Assembly: GCF_014656055.1 (NCBI RefSeq)
Contig: NZ_BNBR01000006.1
Span: 248,001 to 312,000 of the forward strand
From: Streptomyces griseosporeus
GTDB lineage: Bacteria > Actinomycetota > Actinomycetes > Streptomycetales > Streptomycetaceae
Direction: 5' to 3'
Length of the DNA stretch: 64,000 nucleotides
The notes beneath the pieces are model-generated. The model worked only from the letters and a program-made list of their open reading frames with translations, made no database searches and was not told where the DNA came from. How positions within the stretch are numbered: position 1 is the stretch's first letter; each line of letters starts with the position of its first letter. The position numbers and the translations under genes were made by a program. Shown piece by piece: positions 30,646-39,073 of this stretch.

Positions 30646-32526
30646 GTGGCCACTGCGGAGCCGACACGCGCCGACGACACCGGTCCGGGCCCGGGTGGCG
30701 GCCCGCGAATACCGCTGTCTGAGGCACCGGAAAAGCCCTCGGCGGACCAGCACGGACCGCGCAAGCGGACGCCCGGGGAGCGCGCGCCGGAGCCGGGGAG
30801 GCGCTCGCCTCTCATGGCGCTGCGCGCGCGGATGCTCCGGCATCCCGTGCTGTCCGTGACGGCCCTCTCCGGGGTCCTGCACATCGTGTGGTTCTTCACG
30901 TTCGCGAACAGCGGCGGGGACCTGGCGGCGCAGGACGCGTGGGCCGAGTTCGTCGGCCGGCATCCCGACTCGGCGTACAACCTGGCCTGGTACGGCGGTA
31001 TGCACCCGGTGTCGTACAGCGTGGTGTCGCCGTATCTGATGTCGGTGCTCGGTGTCCGTACGACGATGATGATCGCCGGGACGGTGTCGGCGGGGCTGCT
31101 CATCCTGGTGCTGATCCGCAGCCGGGTGGTGAGGAACCCGCTGTGGGCCTCGCTCGCCGGCGTCTTCGCCTTCCTGTGCAACGCGATCTCCGGCCGGGTC
31201 ACGTTCGGGCTGGGCACGATGTTCGCGCTCGGCGCGGTCGCGGCCGTCTTCTGCTGGCCGTACCGCTGGCGGCACAAGCGGTGGGCGAAGGCGCTCGTCG
31301 CGGGTCCGCTCGCCGCGCTGGCGACGATGGCCTCGCCGGTGGCGGGCCTGTTCGTCGGGCTGGTCGCGGTGGCGCTGTTCCTGCAGAAGCGGCGGCCGGG
31401 CGCGTGGGCGCTGGGGCTCGCGCCCACCGCGGTCGTCGCGGTGTCGGCGTGGCTGTTCCCCTTCTCCGGCACCCAGCCGATGTCGTTCGGCTCGGCGATC
31501 CTGCCGCTGCTGTTCTCCGGGTTCGTCTACTACCTCGTGCCGCGCACCTGGAAGACCGTGCGGATCACGGCCGCGGTGTACGGGCTCGCCGTGCTGCTGG
31601 TGTGGCTGATCAGCTCGCAGATCGGGTCCAACATCACGCGGCTGGCGATGCTCTTCGCGGGCGTGGCGCTGATCGCCGCGCTGCCGTTCACGGTGCCGCG
31701 CTCGCGCAAGTGGTACGCGGCCGTGGTGGCCTTCGTCGGGTTCGTCGTCTGGATCGGCTTCAAGTCGGTCGACGACATCGTGCACACCGCGCCGGCCGCG
31801 TCCTGGTCGCGTGAGCTGGCGCCGCTCGTCAACGAGCTGCAGCAGGTCGGCGCCGAGAAGGGCCGCGTCGAGGTCGTACCGGCCCGCTCCCACCGCGAGG
31901 CGTCCGCCCTCGCGCCGTACGTGAACCTGGCCCGGGGCTGGAACCGGCAGGCCGACATGGAGCGCAACCCGCTCTTCTACGACGACACGCTCAACTCCGC
32001 GAACTACCACGAGTGGCTCCAGCGCTGGGCCGTGCACTACGTGGTCGTCCCGAAGGACGAGCCGGACGGGGACGGCGGGCAGCGGGAGCGGGCGCTGGTG
32101 CGGCGCGGGCTGCCGTATCTGACGCAGGTGTGGGGCGACGCGAACTGGCAGCTGTTCCGGGTGACCGACCCGGCGCCGCTGGCCGAGCCGAACGCCGTGG
32201 TGACGCGGGCGGACCAGGGCGAGTGGACGATGGAGGTGCGCGAGCCGGGGCGGATCCTGGTGCGCATCCCGTACTCGCCGTGGCTGAGCCTGGTCGACGC
32301 CGAGGGCAAGAAGCTCAAGGCCCCGCAGGAGACGGAGGCCTCGAAGAACCGTCCCGAGGGGACGCCGAAGACGTACGACAACGTCAACGGGTGTCTGACG
32401 GAGACGGAGGAGGACGCGCTGGGCGACAGGTGGACGCTGCTGGTCGCGCCGAAGGCGGGGACGTACCGTCTGGCGGCGCCGTACACCGTGCCGCGGGGGA
32501 CCCCGTGTCCGGACGAGCTGAAGTGA
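30646..32526 (+). CDS. Polytopic membrane protein with large extracytoplasmic C-terminus
   Basis: A 626-residue protein. After a 60-residue charged, Pro-rich head come about ten spans, from HPVLSVTALSGVLHIVWFFT to WYAAVVAFVGFVVWIGF. The first external loop has AYNLAWYGGMHPVSYSVVSP, reminiscent of GT-C type glycosyltransferases with an acidic first loop. A 200-residue soluble part follows (YHEWLQRWAVHYVVVPKDEP). I cannot assign a family with confidence; GT-C transferase or another envelope-building protein is possible. GTG 30646 has GGGGAG upstream. It is codirectional with the D,D-carboxypeptidase 169 bp before it, so a cell-envelope role is reasonable. Confidence 0.72.
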   Translation: MATAEPTRADDTGPGPGGGPRIPLSEAPEKPSADQHGPRKRTPGERAPEPGRRSPLMALRARMLRHPVLSVTALSGVLHIVWFFTFANSGGDLAAQDAWAEFVGRHPDSAYNLAWYGGMHPVSYSVVSPYLMSVLGVRTTMMIAGTVSAGLLILVLIRSRVVRNPLWASLAGVFAFLCNAISGRVTFGLGTMFALGAVAAVFCWPYRWRHKRWAKALVAGPLAALATMASPVAGLFVGLVAVALFLQKRRPGAWALGLAPTAVVAVSAWLFPFSGTQPMSFGSAILPLLFSGFVYYLVPRTWKTVRITAAVYGLAVLLVWLISSQIGSNITRLAMLFAGVALIAALPFTVPRSRKWYAAVVAFVGFVVWIGFKSVDDIVHTAPAASWSRELAPLVNELQQVGAEKGRVEVVPARSHREASALAPYVNLARGWNRQADMERNPLFYDDTLNSANYHEWLQRWAVHYVVVPKDEPDGDGGQRERALVRRGLPYLTQVWGDANWQLFRVTDPAPLAEPNAVVTRADQGEWTMEVREPGRILVRIPYSPWLSLVDAEGKKLKAPQETEASKNRPEGTPKTYDNVNGCLTETEEDALGDRWTLLVAPKAGTYRLAAPYTVPRGTPCPDELK

Positions 32527-32701
32527 GCGCCGTACGGAGCTGACCATCGAACGAGACTGAGCGTCGGTTCAAGTACGTGAACACAGGACAGTAGCCCGAA
32601 CGATTTTACTGTCCCTTGACCTGACGCCAACTTGTCGTGCCCTGTTCACCGTACCCACCATGGGCGAGCCGTTCACAGGACGGAACCCTGGAAGGGAACA
32701 C

Positions 32702-34267
32702 ATGAACAGTCTCGACTGGGCCGTACTCATCGGCTACTTCGGTGTGATGGTCGTGATCGGCGTCTGGTCCCACAAACGGGTCGACAACGTCAGCGACTTC
32801 TTCACCGCCGGCGGGAAGATGCCGTGGTGGCTGTCGGGCATCTCGCACCACATGTCGGGCTACAGCGCGGTGATGTTCACCGGGTACGCGGGCATCGCCT
32901 ACACCTACGGCGTCACGTCCTTCGTCACCTGGTCGTTCCCCATCGCCCTCGGCATCGCCATCGGGTCGAAGCTGTTCGCGCCCCGCATCAACCGGCTGCG
33001 GTCCAAGCTCCACGTGGCCTCCCCGCTGGAGTACCTGAAGAACCGCTACAACCTGCCGACCCAGCAGGCGCTCGCCTGGTCCGGCATGCTGCTGAAGATC
33101 GTCGACGTGGGCGCGAAGTGGGCGGCGATCGCCACCCTGCTGTCGGTCTTCACGGGCCTCAGCCTGAACCAGGGCATCCTCATCACCGGCGCGATCACCG
33201 CCGTGTACTGCACGATCGGCGGACTGTGGGCGGACGCGCTGACGGAGCTGGGGCAGTTCGTCATCCAGCTCCTCGCCGGGGTCGCCATGTTCGTGGCGGT
33301 CGTGATGAAGCTGAACGACAAGGGCCTCGGCATCGTCAGCGCCTGGGACGAGCCCGCCCTCGCCGGCCACGAGAAACCGCTGGTCGGCAACTACGGCACC
33401 GTCTTCCTGCTCGCCTTCCTCTTCATCAAGCTGTTCGAGTACAACGGCGGCATGCTCAACCAGGCCCAGCGCTACATGGCCACCGGCAGCGCCCGCGAGG
33501 CCGAGCGCTCGGCGCGGCTGTCGGCGGTGCTGTGGCTGGTCTGGCCGCTGGTGCTGTTCTTCCCGATGTGGATGTCGCCGCTGCTGGTCACCTCGCAGAA
33601 GCCGGACGGCTCCGACTCCTACGCCCTGATGACCGAACAGCTCCTCCCGCACGGTCTGCTGGGCCTCGTCATCGTCGGGTTCTTCTCCCACACCATGGCG
33701 ATGTGCTCCTCCGACGCCAACGCGATCGCCGCCGTCTTCACCCGGGACTGCGCGCCGGTGGTGTGGCGGCGGGCGCGGGCGTGGAACGAGCGCAGCGGCC
33801 TGATCGCGGCCCGGGTGACGACCGTCGTCTTCCTCGGCCTGTCGATGGCGGCGGCGACGCAGGTCAACTCCCCCGCGTTCAAGGACATCATCACCGTCGT
33901 CATCAAGTGGGTGGCCGGTCTGATGGGCCCGATGGCGATCCCGATGATGCTGGGCCTGCTGCGCCCGTTCCGCCGCTCCGGCCCGACCGCGGCACTGATC
34001 TCCTGGGCGCTGGGCCTGCTGGCCTTCTGGCTGGTCAACTACCCGATCAGCTGGCAGATCGACGGCGGTGTGCCCCTCCAGTACCAGGTGTCCATCCCGC
34101 TGGCGGTCTCCCTCGTCCTCTACATCCTCATCGGCTACCTCAAGCCGGAGGACACCCCGGAGCGGATCGCCCTGATCGAGCGCATCAACGGCGGCGACGA
34201 CGCGACGGCGGCGGCGATCCCGGCCCCGGCGGGTGCGGTGGAGGACGCGGTGCCCGCGAAGGACTAG
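32702..34267 (+). CDS. Sodium:solute symporter (SSS family)
   Basis: A 521-residue transporter with about 13 spans. It opens with MNSLDWAVLIGYFGVMVVIG, then SDFFTAGGKMPWWLSGISHH and MSGYSAVMFTGYAGIAYTYG, the standard SSS start. The signature region near GGLWADALTELGQFVIQLLA and the sugar-type MLNQAQRYMATGS follow. SSS proteins import sugars, sialic acids, amino acids or vitamins with Na+. The overall pattern suggests a sugar-like solute, but substrate is inference. GGAAGGGAAC precedes ATG 32702. It is convergent with the ADP-ribosylglycohydrolase-like gene, only 13 bp away. Confidence 0.9.
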   Translation: MNSLDWAVLIGYFGVMVVIGVWSHKRVDNVSDFFTAGGKMPWWLSGISHHMSGYSAVMFTGYAGIAYTYGVTSFVTWSFPIALGIAIGSKLFAPRINRLRSKLHVASPLEYLKNRYNLPTQQALAWSGMLLKIVDVGAKWAAIATLLSVFTGLSLNQGILITGAITAVYCTIGGLWADALTELGQFVIQLLAGVAMFVAVVMKLNDKGLGIVSAWDEPALAGHEKPLVGNYGTVFLLAFLFIKLFEYNGGMLNQAQRYMATGSAREAERSARLSAVLWLVWPLVLFFPMWMSPLLVTSQKPDGSDSYALMTEQLLPHGLLGLVIVGFFSHTMAMCSSDANAIAAVFTRDCAPVVWRRARAWNERSGLIAARVTTVVFLGLSMAAATQVNSPAFKDIITVVIKWVAGLMGPMAIPMMLGLLRPFRRSGPTAALISWALGLLAFWLVNYPISWQIDGGVPLQYQVSIPLAVSLVLYILIGYLKPEDTPERIALIERINGGDDATAAAIPAPAGAVEDAVPAKD

Positions 34268-34280
34268 CTCAGCCGGCGTC

Positions 34281-35399
34281 TTACGCCCGCGGATACCGCG
34301 CCAGCCACCCCGGGGAGGCCGCCGCCGGTCCGTGCAGGGCAGGACCCTGGGTCATCTCCATGGCGAAGTCGTCGGCGAGTTCCAGGATCGTGGGACGGCC
34401 CTCCAGCTCGGCCAGCCAGGCCGGCGGGAGGGCCGTCTCGCCGTGCAGCGCGCCGAGCAACCCGCCGGCGAGCGCGGCGGTCGCGGCCGAGGGGCCGTCC
34501 TGGTTGACGGCCAGCCGCAGACCGTGCCGTACGTCCTCGCCGACGAGGGCGCAGTAGACGGCGGCGGCGAGGACCCCGTCGGCGGCGCCGTTCCCGGCGA
34601 GCCCGGCCACCCGGGCGGGCGACGGGATGCCCTGCCGCACCGCGCCCAGCGCGTGCTGCAGACCGTCCGACACCGGCTCGTGGCCCGGCCGCTGCGCGAG
34701 CAGCGCGAGCGCGTGCTGCACGGCACCGTCGAGGCTCTCGCCGCGGGCCAGCCCGTGCACGACGGCGGCGTACGCACCGGCCGCCAGGCAGGCCACGGGG
34801 TGCCCGTGGGTGTGGGTGGCGCACTCCAGCGCGAGCTGGACGACGAGCTGCGGCTCCCAGCCGACGAGCAGCCCGAAGGGCGCGGAACGGGCGACGGCCT
34901 CGGGCCCGTCGGCGCCGGGATTCTTCGGCGCGCCGGGCGTGCCCATACGGTCGTCCCCCAGCCCGAGCAGCAGGGCGCGGCTCGGGTCCCGCCGCGCGTA
35001 CAGCCACTCCTCCCGGGCGAGCCACCCGTCCTCCTTGCGCCGCTCGTCGGGCCCCCAGTCCCGCTGGGTGGCGGCCCACCGCAGGTACGCCCGGTGCAGA
35101 TCGGTCGGCGGATGCCAGGCCCCGGTGTCCCGCCGCACCTGGGCCCGTATGAGCCCGTCCACGGTGAACAGCGTCAGCTGGGTGAGGTGGGTGACGGCAC
35201 CGCGCCGCCCGTACGCCGGTACGAGATCCACGACCCCCTCGGCCCCGCACCGCTCCCGGATCTCCTCGACCCCGTCCGCGTCGACCGGCGCCCCGAGCGC
35301 GTCCCCCAGGGCCGCCCCCAACAGGGTCCCGCGCACCCGGCTCCGAAAGTCCTGCTGCTCGACCCGCCCCCAGACGGCCCCGGCTGCCCCACCCACCAC
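34281..35399 (-). CDS. ADP-ribosylglycohydrolase-fold protein with altered metal site
   Basis: A 372-residue protein with the family's opening RSRVRGTLLGAALGDALGAP and later CATHTHGHPVACLAAGAYAA. Two metal-binding segments differ from the norm: the usual TDDT is THLT (T70-T73, in GAVTHLTQLTLFT), and the late D-x-D segment is VNQDGPSAATAALAGGLLGA (N299-A305 region) where active enzymes keep a second Asp. Active members use these aspartates to bind two Mg ions. This copy therefore may bind but not cleave ADP-ribose. I recall THLTQ forms in other Streptomyces, so it may be a conserved subclass. GTG 35399 is used although the ribosome site GGGAGG is very close. Confidence 0.85.
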   Translation of the reverse strand: MVGGAAGAVWGRVEQQDFRSRVRGTLLGAALGDALGAPVDADGVEEIRERCGAEGVVDLVPAYGRRGAVTHLTQLTLFTVDGLIRAQVRRDTGAWHPPTDLHRAYLRWAATQRDWGPDERRKEDGWLAREEWLYARRDPSRALLLGLGDDRMGTPGAPKNPGADGPEAVARSAPFGLLVGWEPQLVVQLALECATHTHGHPVACLAAGAYAAVVHGLARGESLDGAVQHALALLAQRPGHEPVSDGLQHALGAVRQGIPSPARVAGLAGNGAADGVLAAAVYCALVGEDVRHGLRLAVNQDGPSAATAALAGGLLGALHGETALPPAWLAELEGRPTILELADDFAMEMTQGPALHGPAAASPGWLARYPRA

Positions 35400-35560
35400 G
35401 ACCTCCCGGGAACCGTCCGCATGTACGACGCCAGCACTGTAATCGAACGGGAACGGTCGGTTGAGGGCACCGAAGAAAGGGAGACACCGCCGGAACGGTC
35501 AGGAGAGGGCCGCCGGGTCTCCTGCATGCGAGAGCCGGCGGCCGTCGGGTGATGCTCGGT

Positions 35561-37717
35561 TCAGCCGTACCAGCACAGGCACGGCTCGGTGCCCCAGCCC
35601 AGCTGGCTGATGTCGTGCTCGCCCAGAACGCCGGAGAAGGCCTGCACCTCGTCCACGTCACCGTGCAGGTACTCGCCCCACCACCCGTCACCGGTGTGAC
35701 CCCGGCCGACCTGGAGAGGACCCGAGCTGCGCCAGCCGTCGGGGAGGTCGGCGGTCGAGCCGATCGTGGCATGCCCGTCGAGGTAGAGCGTGATCTTGTC
35801 GGTGGCGTCGTCGTACACGACGGCGATCCGGTGCCCCTGTCCCTCGCCGTCGTCGGCCATGGCGGTCTGGGCCACCACGCTCCCGGGAGCGCCCTGCTCG
35901 TCCCGCTGCGGCATCACCAGCTGCCAGGCGTGTGCCGACGGCTCGTAGCGCACCTTGAAGGCGTCGGTGTGCTCGCCGGCCTGCGACAGTAGGGTCACCG
36001 GGTGCGCCGGTTCGGAGTCCGCCAGCCGCACGACCACGCCGAGGGTGAAGCTGTCCGACGTGTCGACGACGGGACCTTCGGTCGCCGCGTACGCGGACTC
36101 GCCGTCGAGCGTCAGATGGCCGTCGCCGACCAGCGCGTAGGGGATCGCGGGGCAGTCCGGGTCGATGTCCGGGATGCAGGAGCCGTCCGGCCCGCGGTGG
36201 ATCGTCGCGCCCGGCCCCAGCCGCAGGGGGGTCCCGCCGTACAGTTCCGGACTCGTTCCGTCCGCTGCCGTCTCCAGGGACCAGTGGCCCAGCAGCCGGG
36301 GCTTGCGGGAGGACAGTTCGGTGGCCTCGCCCGGCACGACCACGCGGTCGTGGACCCGGACGTCTCCCAGCTCACCGTGCCAGCGGTCGTGGTATCCCTG
36401 GCCGTCGCGGACGCGGCCGAGCTGGAATGCGCCGGCCGTCGCGGCGGGCGCGGCCTGGGCCTCGGTTCCGGTCTGGTGGCCGTTGACGTACAGCCGTGCC
36501 CGGCCGGTCTCGGCGTCGTACACGCCGAGCAGGTGGGCCCATTCGCCGGTCTCCGGTGTCCCGCCGGTCAGCTGGACGCCGCCCACGGTGAACGACCAGG
36601 TCGGTACGCCGTCCCGGGCACGCAGGCCGAGCGCGAAGCTCGCGGACTGGCCCGCGTCCTGGCTCGCGACGGTCATGTTCCGGTCGGTCTGGGCGGGGCG
36701 GACCCAGGCGCCGACCGCGAAGGTCCTGCGCGGGTCGGCGACGGCGGGGGCGTCCGGGGTGAGGTAGCCGTGGCTGCTGCCGTCCAGCCTCGCCGTGGAG
36801 GCGAGGGCGGTGCCCTGGGGCGCCTGGGCGCCGAACGTCACGCCGGAGCCGGCCCGCGCGGCGGTGCCTGTCTCGGCGCCCGCGCTCGTGGAGCCGGCGG
36901 GGTCGGCCAGCGTCCAGTGGGCGACGGGGGCGCGACCACGCCGCACGAAGAATTCGTACCTGGACGCGGCACTGCGGTGTCCGGCACGGTCGACGGCCAT
37001 AACCGTCAGCGTCTGCGGGCCAGTGCGGTCGGGCAGGAAGGAGATGGTGGCGCTGCCACCGAGCCGGTCCGGCCGGGCGGTGCCGTACGGGCCGCCGATG
37101 AAGTTGTAGTCATAGGCCACGACGTCGTCGGAGGGTGAGTTCACGGTGAAGTGCCCGTACACACCCACGCCGTCGACCGACCACGCGTCCGGCGGGTAGT
37201 CCAGTGCGTCGATCGCCGCCTTCTGCGGTGCCTCGTCGTCGTACACGAACTCGCAGACGGTCCCGTCGCCTTCGGAACTCCACGGCGAGTACGCCGTGCC
37301 GTCGAAGGCGCGGACGTGCCACGAGACGACCGTGTTCGCCGGGATGCCGTCGGGCACCTGCCACGGCTGCCGGAACCCCGAGGGCATCCCGGGCATGGTG
37401 TGGGTGAGCCGCTGCTCCACCCCGTCAGGGCCCGTCCACCACACCTCGTACTCGCCCTTGACCATGGTGACCTCACCGGGCCGGTCGTCCTCGACGGGGT
37501 CGTACAGTGCCGCGCTCAATCGCGGCGCCCCGCCGACGTACGCCTTTTCGTCCCCCGTCCCGCACGCCTTGCTATCCGTCTTCAGGTCGCCGACCAGCGG
37601 CTGCTTCGGCGGCAGGTTGTCGACTGCCGCGGCGACGCCGGACGTGCCCGCCACGAACGCCACCGCGGCGCAACCCGCCGCCAGAAGTCTTCCGCGGCCG
37701 GATCTCCACCGTCTCAC
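35561..37717 (-). CDS. Secreted double LamG-domain protein
   Basis: A 718-residue exported protein. Signal peptide: RSGRGRLLAAGCAAVAFVAG, ending near AAA at residue 33. The N-terminal third contains fibronectin-like beta modules (EVWWTGPDGVEQRLTHTMPG). Two concanavalin/LamG domains follow: about residues 270-450 (TFAVGAWVRPAQTDRNMTVA and ARLYVNGHQTGTEAQ) and about 530-715 (SFTLGVVVRLADSEPAHPVT and ITLYLDGHATIGSTADLPDG). GTG 37717 is chosen because GGGGAGGGGAG precedes it. Streptomyces exports many such proteins, which bind glycans or structure the cell surface; enzymatic activity is not evident. The mature end CLCWYG is unusual. Confidence 0.88.
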   Translation of the reverse strand: MRRWRSGRGRLLAAGCAAVAFVAGTSGVAAAVDNLPPKQPLVGDLKTDSKACGTGDEKAYVGGAPRLSAALYDPVEDDRPGEVTMVKGEYEVWWTGPDGVEQRLTHTMPGMPSGFRQPWQVPDGIPANTVVSWHVRAFDGTAYSPWSSEGDGTVCEFVYDDEAPQKAAIDALDYPPDAWSVDGVGVYGHFTVNSPSDDVVAYDYNFIGGPYGTARPDRLGGSATISFLPDRTGPQTLTVMAVDRAGHRSAASRYEFFVRRGRAPVAHWTLADPAGSTSAGAETGTAARAGSGVTFGAQAPQGTALASTARLDGSSHGYLTPDAPAVADPRRTFAVGAWVRPAQTDRNMTVASQDAGQSASFALGLRARDGVPTWSFTVGGVQLTGGTPETGEWAHLLGVYDAETGRARLYVNGHQTGTEAQAAPAATAGAFQLGRVRDGQGYHDRWHGELGDVRVHDRVVVPGEATELSSRKPRLLGHWSLETAADGTSPELYGGTPLRLGPGATIHRGPDGSCIPDIDPDCPAIPYALVGDGHLTLDGESAYAATEGPVVDTSDSFTLGVVVRLADSEPAHPVTLLSQAGEHTDAFKVRYEPSAHAWQLVMPQRDEQGAPGSVVAQTAMADDGEGQGHRIAVVYDDATDKITLYLDGHATIGSTADLPDGWRSSGPLQVGRGHTGDGWWGEYLHGDVDEVQAFSGVLGEHDISQLGWGTEPCLCWYG

Positions 37718-37889
37718 CGTTTCTCCCCTCCCCTGGACCTTCCGGCGGTCCCTGGATCTTGTGAGCCGGTGCAAACTAACAGCGGGCACCGACATCCTCG
37801 AAGGCGTTTTCCGGATCAACTGCCCGGCAAGAGAGCCGTTCTGGCTCAATGCCTCCCTCTCCCGCCCCGACGTGCGGTAAATGATCTGC

Positions 37890-38399
37890 ATGACCACCCC
37901 CACCACACGCATAGTCCCGCTCGCTGCCGGGCTGTTGACCGGGACGCTCGCTCTCTACATCGGGCTCGTCGCCTTCGGGAACATCACCGACTTTGGGACC
38001 AATCAGGCGTTCGTGCAGCATGTTCTGGCCATGGACACCACGTTCAAGGACGACGACCTCATGTGGCGGGCCGTCACCAGTGAGGGGCTGCAGAACGCCG
38101 CCTATGTCGCGATCATCGTCTGGGAGACCGTGGCCGCCCTCGTGCTCGTCGCCGGGACCTGGTTCTGGGCGCGGGGTGCCCACGGGAGGGGCCGGCAGTG
38201 GGCCACGTACGGGCTGCTCATGCTGATGCTGCTGTTCGGGGCCGGGTTCATCGCGATCGGCGGTGAGTGGTTCGCGATGTGGCAGTCGAAGGACTGGAAC
38301 GGGCTGGATGCCGCCACCCGGATCTTCCTGATCAGCGGGGTCGTGCTGCTCGTCAATCAGCTGCCCGCGGGTGAGCGCGGGCCGGGCCGGCCGGACTAG
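37890..38399 (+). CDS. DUF2165 integral membrane protein
   Basis: A 169-residue protein with four spans: RIVPLAAGLLTGTLALYIGL, YVAIIVWETVAALVLVAGTW, TYGLLMLMLLFGAGFIAIGG and FLISGVVLLVNQLP. The extracytoplasmic loop NITDFGTNQAFVQHVLAMDT and the WRAVTSEGLQNAAYVAIIVW segment are typical of DUF2165. Function is unknown for the family. ATG 37890 is taken; ATG 37881 is an in-frame alternative and neither has a good ribosome site. The stop overlaps that of the convergent gene by 4 bp. Confidence 0.85.
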   Translation: MTTPTTRIVPLAAGLLTGTLALYIGLVAFGNITDFGTNQAFVQHVLAMDTTFKDDDLMWRAVTSEGLQNAAYVAIIVWETVAALVLVAGTWFWARGAHGRGRQWATYGLLMLMLLFGAGFIAIGGEWFAMWQSKDWNGLDAATRIFLISGVVLLVNQLPAGERGPGRPD

Positions 38400-38968
38400 C
38401 CGACCACCGTCACCGTCGTGCCCGTCGTCGCGAACGCCCACAGGGCCGTGCCGTCGGGCTTGCCCATGCGGATGCCGCCCGTCCTGGTCCCGGAGGCCGG
38501 GGCGGGCGGGGAGGCGCCGTCGACGGCGTTGGAGAAGGCTATGGACAGGCCGGACTTGGCCGTGAAGTAGACGATGTGCTCGATCGGCACGCCGTCGGAG
38601 CCGGTCGTCGCGTCCCGCCGGACGGAGACCGTGTACGTGCCCGGGTCGGGGCTGACCGTGCCCGGCCAGACGGCGAAGGTGCGGCGCGGGGCGTCGCTCG
38701 CGTCGATCAGCCAGACCCGCTTCTGGCCGAGGGAGTAGACGATACGGCGGCCGGTGCCGGAGCCGTCCGGGACCTTGACCGCGGTCGGCGCCGGGTTCGG
38801 CCGCGCGGACGGCGACGCCGTTGCCTGTGCGCTCGGACGGGTGGCCACCGCCGTCGGCTTCGGGCCCTGGTCGGCCTGGACCGCCAGGACCGCGACCGCG
38901 GCGACCGCACCCACGGTCAGACCGGTGACCCAGGCCCACGAGGGAAGCCGCAGGGCAGGCACGGGCAC
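38396..38968 (-). CDS. L,D-transpeptidase-like exported protein lacking the catalytic Cys
   Basis: A 190-residue protein with one N-terminal span (WAWVTGLTVGAVAAVAVLAV), a Pro/Ala linker and a YkuD-like domain. The domain is recognisable by RRIVYSLGQKRVWLIDA, the loop PIEHIVYFTAKSGLSIAFSN and GGIRMGKPDGTALWAFATTG. In active L,D-transpeptidases the sequence here is SHGCIRM; this protein has RTGGIRM, so His becomes Thr163 and Cys becomes Gly165. It probably cannot crosslink peptidoglycan and may bind it instead. GTG 38968 follows GAGGAG. It lies between DUF2165 and fbiC. Confidence 0.78.
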   Translation of the reverse strand: MPVPALRLPSWAWVTGLTVGAVAAVAVLAVQADQGPKPTAVATRPSAQATASPSARPNPAPTAVKVPDGSGTGRRIVYSLGQKRVWLIDASDAPRRTFAVWPGTVSPDPGTYTVSVRRDATTGSDGVPIEHIVYFTAKSGLSIAFSNAVDGASPPAPASGTRTGGIRMGKPDGTALWAFATTGTTVTVVG

Positions 38969-39073
38969 GCATCTCCTCAGTCTCCGGCCCCGGTACCGGA
39001 CGGCACCGAGGGTCGGATCATCGTACTGCGCGGTGCCTGCCCGGTGGCCTCGGCCGGGGCCCGGGGCCGTGCG

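Noticed and set aside
35174-35772. Extra coding region upstream of the ADP-ribosylglycohydrolase-like gene
   Set aside because: The 161-bp gap 35400-35560 has only promoter-like sequence; the overlapping frames are shadows of the two flanking genes.
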